NCBI GenBank assembly: GCA_035571515.1
Contig: DATNCQ010000095.1
Location: 1 to 64,000 of the forward strand
DNA from: Gp6-AA40 sp035571515
Lineage (GTDB): Bacteria > Acidobacteriota > Vicinamibacteria > Vicinamibacterales > UBA2999
Direction: 5' to 3'
Length of the DNA: 64,000 bases
Of this stretch, positions 59,023-64,000 are shown piece after piece. Position 1 is the first letter of the stretch; every line of letters begins with the position of its first letter. The notes beneath the pieces were generated by a model, which was not told where the DNA came from, did not search any database, and saw nothing but the letters and a program-made list of their open reading frames with translations. Made by a program: the position numbers and the translations under genes.

Positions 59023-59688
59023 GTGGCGGCCTTCGATCTCGATTTCACGCTGCAGCAGGGCGAGTTCACGCTCGCCTTTTCGGTGAAGGTCGAGGCGCGG
59101 GCGCTGGCGCTGTTCGGCGCGTCGGGCTCGGGCAAGACCTCGGCCCTCGAAGCCGTTGCGGGATTGCGCACGCCGCGGCGCGGCACGATTGCGGTCAACG
59201 GGCGGGTGCTGTTCGATTCGGAACGCCGCCTCAACACGTCCGCCCGGAGCCGGCGCACGGGCTACGTGCCGCAGGACATCCTGTTGTTTCCGCACCTGAA
59301 CGTCCGCGAGAACGTCGTCTATGGATTGCGGGAGGGCAACCGTCCGGACCTGCGCGTCCTCGTCGAGCTCCTGGAGCTGTCACCGTTGATGGATCGGGGC
59401 GTCGGGTCGTTGTCGGGCGGGGAGCGCCAGCGGGTGGCGATGGCGAGAGCGCTCTACTCGGGTCCCGACGTGCTGCTGTTCGACGAGCCGCTGGCGGCCG
59501 TCGATCTCCCACGCCGCCGCCGCATCGTCGACGCGCTGCTCGGCATTCGCGACGAGCTGGCGGTGCCGCTCATCTACGTCACGCACCTGCCCGAAGAGGC
59601 GGTCACGGTCGCCGACTGGGCGCTGCTGATCGACAACGGCCGCATTGCCGCGTCTGGTCCGCCGCGCGAGGTCATGCCGGCGGACTGA
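59023..59688 (+). CDS. modC: Molybdate ABC transporter ATP-binding protein, short form
   Basis: A 221-aa ABC ATPase. Walker A GASGSGKTSAL is at about 32-42, the Q-loop is GYVPQDILLFPHLNV, the signature LSGGERQRVAMARAL is near 126-140, Walker B is VLLFDEP, and THLPEEA carries the switch His. Usual ModC proteins run about 350 aa and end in a C-terminal TOBE domain that gives feedback control. This one ends right after the ATPase core (PPREVMPAD), so TOBE is absent. The divergent HTH-TOBE regulator may take over molybdate sensing. The start is GTG 59023. Confidence 0.93.
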   Translation: MAAFDLDFTLQQGEFTLAFSVKVEARALALFGASGSGKTSALEAVAGLRTPRRGTIAVNGRVLFDSERRLNTSARSRRTGYVPQDILLFPHLNVRENVVYGLREGNRPDLRVLVELLELSPLMDRGVGSLSGGERQRVAMARALYSGPDVLLFDEPLAAVDLPRRRRIVDALLGIRDELAVPLIYVTHLPEEAVTVADWALLIDNGRIAASGPPREVMPAD

Positions 59689-59736
59689 TAACCACGATGG
59701 CGGGCTTTGCGCGCACACACGAAGGCCACGAAGACA

Positions 59737-60177
59737 TCAAAGTACTTTGTTTCCCTTCGTGGTGATCACGCCGGCGGGAGGCGCCGCGCACCAGGATTCG
59801 ACGTACGCGTCGGCTTCGATTTCGACCAGCATATCCGGATCGATCAGCTTTGCGACCTCGACCATCGATGTTGCCGGCCGGATCGCGCCGAAGAACTGGC
59901 CGTGCACGCGGCCAACCTCCTCCCACCGGCTGATGTCGGTCACGTACATCCGGGTCCGCACGACGTCGGCGAGCCGGGCGCCCGCCTGTTCGAGCGCCGA
60001 CTCGATGTTGCGCAGCGTCTGCAGCGCCTGCGCGCGCATGTCGCCCTTGCCGACGACCTTCCCGTCGGCGCTGGTCGCGGTCGTCCCGGAGACGTGCACG
60101 AACTGGCCGACGCGCACCGCGCGCGAGTAGCCGACGATCGGCTCCCACGGACGGCCGCTGGAGATGTTTTGGCGCAT
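59737..60177 (-). CDS. RidA family protein
   Basis: A 146-aa member of the RidA/YjgF family, which deaminates reactive enamine or imine intermediates. Landmarks are YSRAVRVGQFVHVSGTTA (25-42), QTLRNIESALEQAGARLADVVRTRMYVTD with the catalytic Arg, and DMLVEIEADAYV. Usual members end close to that last motif. Here about 18 more residues follow (ESWCAAPPAGVITTKGNKVL), encoded partly by a dispersed repeat arm (59752-59769). ATG 60177 is chosen because it gives the normal N-terminus; an in-frame start 39 codons upstream would overlap the divergent lipoprotein gene. Confidence 0.88.
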   Translation of the reverse strand: MRQNISSGRPWEPIVGYSRAVRVGQFVHVSGTTATSADGKVVGKGDMRAQALQTLRNIESALEQAGARLADVVRTRMYVTDISRWEEVGRVHGQFFGAIRPATSMVEVAKLIDPDMLVEIEADAYVESWCAAPPAGVITTKGNKVL

Positions 60178-60200
60178 CCACGTAATGTTATGCTCAACCC

Positions 60201-60698
60201 GTGAAACGACAGATTGCTTACGCCGTCGTCGCGGCGTGCGCTCTCCAGCTCGCGGCGTGCCGCCAGGCCGACGGGCCGATGCCCGAGGCGACACCGTCGA
60301 CGCCCAACGAGCTTGGAGACATCAGCCGCGACCTGCAGAACGTCGCGAGCGGCGATCCTTCGGGGCCGAAGGAACTGAGCGACGACCTCAGTCATTACGC
60401 CCAGGGGTCCAGCGGCGGCCCGCCCGCGGCCGCGGAGCTCTCGCGCCGGCTCAGCGAGGCGCTGACGGGCAAGACGTTCAAGCTCGCGCAGGCGATACCG
60501 GTGGCACACACGGCCTGGGTGGCGGTTGCCGCCCGCCAGTTGAGCGAGAAGCAGATCGAGGCGCTGCAGAACGAGATGAAGTCGGGGTTGATGTCGATTG
60601 GCGCCAGCGAGCAGCAGGCGCAGAACGTCGCCGATCAGGTGGGGGCTGTCCAGCAGGCGGTGACGCGCCGCCACCGCCGCTGGTACGAATTGCTGTAA
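60201..60698 (+). CDS. Putative lipoprotein
   Basis: A 165-aa protein with a lipoprotein signal: hydrophobic YAVVAACALQLAAC with lipobox LAAC and the lipidated Cys near residue 20. The mature part is helical and polar (EALTGKTFKLAQAIPVAHTA, LSEKQIEALQNEMKSGLMSIG) and ends TRRHRRWYELL. No family recognised. The start is GTG 60201, 23 bases from the divergent RidA start. The stop lies six bases from the end of the convergent metK gene. Confidence 0.72.
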   Translation: MKRQIAYAVVAACALQLAACRQADGPMPEATPSTPNELGDISRDLQNVASGDPSGPKELSDDLSHYAQGSSGGPPAAAELSRRLSEALTGKTFKLAQAIPVAHTAWVAVAARQLSEKQIEALQNEMKSGLMSIGASEQQAQNVADQVGAVQQAVTRRHRRWYELL

Positions 60699-60704
60699 GG
60701 GCTG

Positions 60705-61841
60705 TTATCGCGCGACGGCGAGCGGCTTCTCCACGATCTCCCACGGCAGCCCCGGGCGGCCGAAGTGCCCGTAGTTGGTCGTCATCCGGTAGATGGGCCG
60801 CAGCAGGTCGAGCTTCTCGATAATCGCGCGCGGACGGAAGTCGAACGCGCTGGAGACGAAATCCTCCGCCGCCCGCCAGTCGCCGGTGCCGAACGTGTCC
60901 ACCTTCACCGAGACCGGCTTCGCCATGCCGATGGCGTAGCCGACCTGGAGCTCGGCGCGCTTGGCCAGGCCCGCCGCGACCACCTGCCTCGCCACGTAGC
61001 GGCAGAAGTACGCGCTGCTGCGGTCCACCTTCGACGGGTCCTTCCCGCTGAACGCGCCGCCGCCGTGCCGTCCCCAGCCGCCGTAGCTGTCGACGATGAT
61101 CTTGCGCCCCGTGACGCCGGCATCGGCCGACGGACCGCCGTGACTGAAGTCGCCGGTCGGGTTCACGTAGAGCGTCACGTCTTTGCGCCACCATGACCCG
61201 AGCGCGCGCGGGCCGAGCTGCTCGCGGACGTATTCGGTGATCGTCTGCTGGTTGGCGTCGGGCGTGTGCTGCGTCGAGATGACGACGGCCGTGACTTCCT
61301 TCGGCTCGTTGTTCTCGTAGAGGACCGACACCTGGGACTTGCTGTCGGGGCGGAGGAACGACACCTTGCCGGACTTGCGGTCGTCGCTGAGCCCCTTGGT
61401 GAGCTTGTGCGCGAGGAGAATCGGCAGCGGCATCATCTCCGCCGATTCATCCGTGGCGTAGCCGAACATGATGCCCTGGTCGCCGGCGCCCTGGTCGCCG
61501 CTCAGGCTCGTGGCCGCGGTGACGCCCTGCGAGATCTGCGGCGACTGCTGCGTCACGATCTCGATGAGCCTCAGCGTCGTGTCGCAGAAGGCTTCCGACT
61601 TGTCGGTATAGCCGATTTCCTTCACGGCCTGGCGGACGATCCTGTTGTAATCGAGCGCGGCTTTCGTCGTGATCTCGCCGGCGATGACGACCGTGTCGCT
61701 CTTGCACAGCGTTTCACAGGCCACGCGGCTCGAGGGATCCTGTTCGAGGCACGCATCGAGGATCGAGTCGGAGATGTAATCGCAGACCTTGTCAGGATGT
61801 CCTTCGGACACGGATTCGGACGTGAAGATGAAGCGCGACAT
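60705..61841 (-). CDS. metK: S-adenosylmethionine synthetase
   Basis: A 378-aa enzyme making SAM from methionine and ATP. The N-terminus FTSESVSEGHPDKVCDYISD holds the ATP-binding His and Lys region. The two family signatures are GAGDQGIMFGYA (about 116-127) and GGGAFSGKDPSKVDRS (about 265-280). Length is normal. GAAGGAGCTCC precedes ATG 61841, a good ribosome-binding site. No SAM riboswitch fits in the 90-base upstream gap. It is convergent with the lipoprotein gene and divergent from the sixA-like gene. Confidence 0.97.
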   Translation of the reverse strand: MSRFIFTSESVSEGHPDKVCDYISDSILDACLEQDPSSRVACETLCKSDTVVIAGEITTKAALDYNRIVRQAVKEIGYTDKSEAFCDTTLRLIEIVTQQSPQISQGVTAATSLSGDQGAGDQGIMFGYATDESAEMMPLPILLAHKLTKGLSDDRKSGKVSFLRPDSKSQVSVLYENNEPKEVTAVVISTQHTPDANQQTITEYVREQLGPRALGSWWRKDVTLYVNPTGDFSHGGPSADAGVTGRKIIVDSYGGWGRHGGGAFSGKDPSKVDRSSAYFCRYVARQVVAAGLAKRAELQVGYAIGMAKPVSVKVDTFGTGDWRAAEDFVSSAFDFRPRAIIEKLDLLRPIYRMTTNYGHFGRPGLPWEIVEKPLAVAR

Positions 61842-61931
61842 GGAGCTCCTTCGAGGAAACGAAATTCAGCGACTTTCTCGTGGGAAACGCGACAGTATAA
61901 CACCTGGCGCGCTGCGCCCGAGCCCTGAACC

Positions 61932-62384
61932 GTGAGCCTCCTCGTGCTCGTTCATCACGGCGACGCGGTCGGTCCCGACGTCGATCCGATGCGGCCGCTG
62001 TCGTCGGTGGGACGCGCCGCCACCGGGCGGCTCGCGGATCTCGCGGCCGATCGCGGCGTCAAGCCCGACGCGATCTGGCACAGTGGGAAATTACGTGCAC
62101 GTCAGACGGCGGAGCTGTTCTGGAAGGCGTGCAATCCGTTCGCGCCGATCACCGCGGAGCGCGGACTGCTCCCGGACGACCCACCGCACTGGATGCGCGA
62201 TCGGCTCGCGGGCGAGCCGCGCAGCATCCTGCTCGCGTCGCACATGCCCTACCTGCCGCGCCTGCTCGCCTCGCTCCTCGGCGAGCGCGACGAATGGCGC
62301 GCGCATGCCTTTCCGCTGCACGGGTGCGTGGCGCTCGAGACGGACGGCGATCGATGGCAGGAAGCGTGGCGGCTCGAGGCGTAG
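61932..62384 (+). CDS. SixA-like phosphohistidine phosphatase
   Basis: A 150-aa small histidine phosphatase. The catalytic motif, normally RHGxA, reads HHGDA at about residues 8-12: the nucleophile His is kept while the preceding Arg is His. Other active-site parts are present, with LRARQTAELF (Arg) and LASHMPYLPRL (second His). SixA removes phosphate from histidine kinases or phosphotransfer proteins; the target is unknown. The start is GTG 61932. A perfect hairpin terminator follows the stop. Confidence 0.85.
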   Translation: MSLLVLVHHGDAVGPDVDPMRPLSSVGRAATGRLADLAADRGVKPDAIWHSGKLRARQTAELFWKACNPFAPITAERGLLPDDPPHWMRDRLAGEPRSILLASHMPYLPRLLASLLGERDEWRAHAFPLHGCVALETDGDRWQEAWRLEA

Positions 62385-62414
62385 TCGTTCGGATCGACGG
62401 CCGATCCGAACGAC
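62384..62414. terminator. Bidirectional hairpin terminator
   Basis: Perfect 13-bp stem (GTCGTTCGGATCG / CGATCCGAACGAC) with a 5-base loop between the convergent sixA-like gene and the outer-membrane protein gene. No long T-run on either side. Confidence 0.7.
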
Positions 62415-62423
62415 CAGGCTGAT

Positions 62424-63005
62424 CTACCAGCGGAAGGTGAGACCGACGGTGCCGCGCCAGAAATCGAAGTTCCCGGTCGCGAGCGTGAAGCCGTCCACCT
62501 GTTCGGTGTCCTGCAGATCGCGGAAGTACCGCAGGTCGCCGCGGAAGCCGACGTGATCGGTCATGAAGCCCATGGCGCCGAATCCGAGGTCCATGCCCCA
62601 GTCGTTGCTGTCGACCGTGAACAACTGATCGGCATCGGCGACGTGTGTCTTCATCAGGCCGAGACCACCCACGACGTACGGCCGGAAGCCCGCGCCGTGC
62701 TGCCCGCCCACCGGGATGCCGAGGGTGATATTCGCCATCAGGTTCTGGACGTTGTCGCTGTCGGCGAAGCTGATATTGTCGGTGTCGTTCTCGAAGAACG
62801 TCGGCGTGTATGACCAGTCGGCTTCGAAGCCGGCGATACCAGCACCCATCCACCCGAGCGAAGCGCCGTAGGTCAGCTTGTCGTTCGACGGCGTGTCGCC
62901 GCCGAAGCCGATGCCGATGTTCGGCGTGAACAACCAGTCGGCGCGCGCGCTCGCAGGCCCTATGACCAGCATCAGCGCGGCGATCAAAGCGCACTTCTTC
63001 AACAT
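62424..63005 (-). CDS. Outer-membrane beta-barrel protein
   Basis: A 193-aa protein. The signal peptide is cleaved near residue 22 (ASARADWLF). The mature protein shows about eight amphipathic strands (FTPNIGIGFGGDT, AGIAGFEADWSYTPTFF, GFRPYVVGGLGLMKTHV, GMDLGFGAMGFMTDHVGFRG) and ends WRGTVGLTFRW with the terminal aromatic needed for Bam assembly. It belongs to the OmpW/OmpA-like small barrel class. AGGAGGAACCGCAA before ATG 63005 is a strong ribosome-binding site and favours this start. Function unknown. Confidence 0.8.
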   Translation of the reverse strand: MLKKCALIAALMLVIGPASARADWLFTPNIGIGFGGDTPSNDKLTYGASLGWMGAGIAGFEADWSYTPTFFENDTDNISFADSDNVQNLMANITLGIPVGGQHGAGFRPYVVGGLGLMKTHVADADQLFTVDSNDWGMDLGFGAMGFMTDHVGFRGDLRYFRDLQDTEQVDGFTLATGNFDFWRGTVGLTFRW

Positions 63006-63157
63006 TTGCGGTTCCTCCTGGACGTTGCAGTCCATCTCGTCGCTGCGCGACGGTTCGGTTTCTCCCGGCCCGCGAGGGTGCAAGCAAAATGCCCGCGGCG
63101 TTGGCGAAGCTGAACGAAACGATTGAAAGAATTGAGCTTGTTGCCGGACGAGGGCCG

Positions 63158-64000
63158 TCAGCGCGCGCGCGCGAGCGCGGCCGTATGCTCGAGCAGCAGC
63201 CGCCATGCGCGGCCCGTGTGGACGCTCGTCGTGCGCAGGTGGCCGATCGCCATGCGCAGCGCGAACGCCCCATTGAGGCGGGTATGCGAGAGAAACACTT
63301 CGCCGCCGGCGTTTACGGCGTCGAGCAGGCGCTCGTTGAAGCGATCCAGCTCAGGCGCCGTGAGCGAGACCGCTTGTGGCTTCGCACGGAAGCAGACCGT
63401 GGCAAACGGAACGGGCGCGAGGCGCTCGAAGTCCGGGTGCTCATCCACGCGCGCGGCGAACTCGTGCGCAAGACGGATGTGCTCGCGCAGCACGGTGCGC
63501 AGGCGCTCCGAGCCAAAATGCCGAAGAACCATCCAAAGCTTTAGAGATCGAAACCGCCTGCCGAGCTGAATGCCGCTATCCATCAGGTTGCGGACTCCCG
63601 CCGTCCCTTCGGACGTCTTCAGGTATTCCGGTACGAGCGAGAACGCCTCGCGAACGACGTCCATGCGGCGGCAGTAGAACGCGCTGAGATCGAACGGCGT
63701 GAACAGCCATTTGTGCGGGTTCACCACAATCGAGTCGGCGTCGTCCCAGCCGCCAAAGTGCGAGGCGCACTCGGGCAGCATCGCCGTCACGCCTGCGTAA
63801 GCGGCATCGACGTGCAGCCAGACATGATGCTCGCGACAGATGCGCGCGATCGCGGCGACGGGATCGACGGCGGTGCTCGAGGTCGTGCCGATCGTCGCGA
63901 CGACCGCCACAGGGGTGACGCCGGCGTGGCGATCCTCGTCGATCGCGGCGCGCAGCGCGTCGGCTTTCATCGCGAACGCCGCGTCGACCGCGATCTTTCG
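63158..64000 (-). CDS. PLP-dependent aromatic-L-amino-acid decarboxylase type, C-terminal part
   Basis: The last 280 or so codons of a group II PLP decarboxylase; the gene continues past the right edge of the window and stays open to the last base. The cofactor Lys is in VNPHKWLFTPFDLSAFY. VAVVATIGTTSSTAVDPV and HVWLHVDAAYAG (Asp contacting the pyridine ring) come before it. GGEVFLSHTRLNGAFALRMAIG near the end is typical of aromatic amino acid (tryptophan/tyrosine/DOPA) decarboxylases. The substrate is not determined. The C-terminus is complete. Confidence 0.9.
   Translation of the reverse strand, partial: RKIAVDAAFAMKADALRAAIDEDRHAGVTPVAVVATIGTTSSTAVDPVAAIARICREHHVWLHVDAAYAGVTAMLPECASHFGGWDDADSIVVNPHKWLFTPFDLSAFYCRRMDVVREAFSLVPEYLKTSEGTAGVRNLMDSGIQLGRRFRSLKLWMVLRHFGSERLRTVLREHIRLAHEFAARVDEHPDFERLAPVPFATVCFRAKPQAVSLTAPELDRFNERLLDAVNAGGEVFLSHTRLNGAFALRMAIGHLRTTSVHTGRAWRLLLEHTAALARAR

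Noticed and set aside
61842..61931. SAM riboswitch upstream of metK
   Set aside because: The gap is only 90 bases, shared with a divergent gene, and I see no SAM riboswitch core.

Overview
The window looks like chromosome of a high-GC, slow-growth-type bacterium, most likely an Acidobacteriota of the Vicinamibacteria kind. This is an inference from gene content: an Oar-like TonB receptor, a DUF1800/DUF1501 pair, a winged-helix regulator with TPR repeats, two M61 peptidases with PDZ domains, a penicillin-acylase-type hydrolase and bacillithiol genes. There is no rRNA gene, intact tRNA, insertion sequence or CRISPR array.

Layout. 1-2.1 kb: AT-richer right end of a probable genomic island (aldose epimerase fragment, SorC-type sugar regulator), ending at a 3' fragment of tRNA-Ser. 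2.3-15 kb: envelope and housekeeping genes (membrane protein, TonB receptor, ferrochelatase, NUDIX hydrolase, M61 peptidase, FAD oxidase). 15.2-18.8 kb: sigma54 two-component system and a divergent secreted protein. 19-24 kb: second M61 peptidase, argininosuccinate lyase, permease, short asparaginase. 24-30.6 kb: small outer-membrane genes, purE-purK, a regulator. 30.7-37.8 kb: penicillin acylase, Ada, TfoX-like protein, FAD oxidoreductase and bshB1-bshA. 37.9-39.6 kb: an acquired PIN-domain module. 40-49 kb: FAD reductase, DUF1800/DUF1501, SYLF protein, ECF sigma and anti-sigma, epimerase and MFS transporter, a four-helix-bundle cassette. 49.2-57 kb: AAA ATPase and a compact histidine operon hisIGDCBHFA (minus strand) with overlapping start and stop codons. 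57-59.7 kb: a HTH-TOBE regulator divergent from modABC. 59.7-64 kb: RidA, lipoprotein, metK, sixA-like, outer-membrane protein and a partial PLP decarboxylase.

Two things stand out. First, the his operon has a full attenuator: a 25-codon leader peptide with six His in eight codons, a rho-independent terminator, and a segment in the leader that can pair with the terminator arm. Second, the chromosome is peppered with low-complexity repeat arms that occur singly between genes or as inverted pairs. The pairs enclose small passenger genes (a 116-aa unknown protein, a four-helix-bundle protein, a PIN module), a purely structural hairpin element, or in one case an in-frame insert in the spacer peptide of the penicillin acylase, nine codons before its catalytic serine. 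This looks like a class of IR-bounded passenger elements without their own transposase, and it is the best candidate here for an undescribed system.

Most neighbouring genes on one strand are tightly packed, with ATGA or GTGA overlaps in the two-component, purEK, bsh, his, epimerase/MFS and sigma/anti-sigma pairs, so these pairs are probably co-translated.
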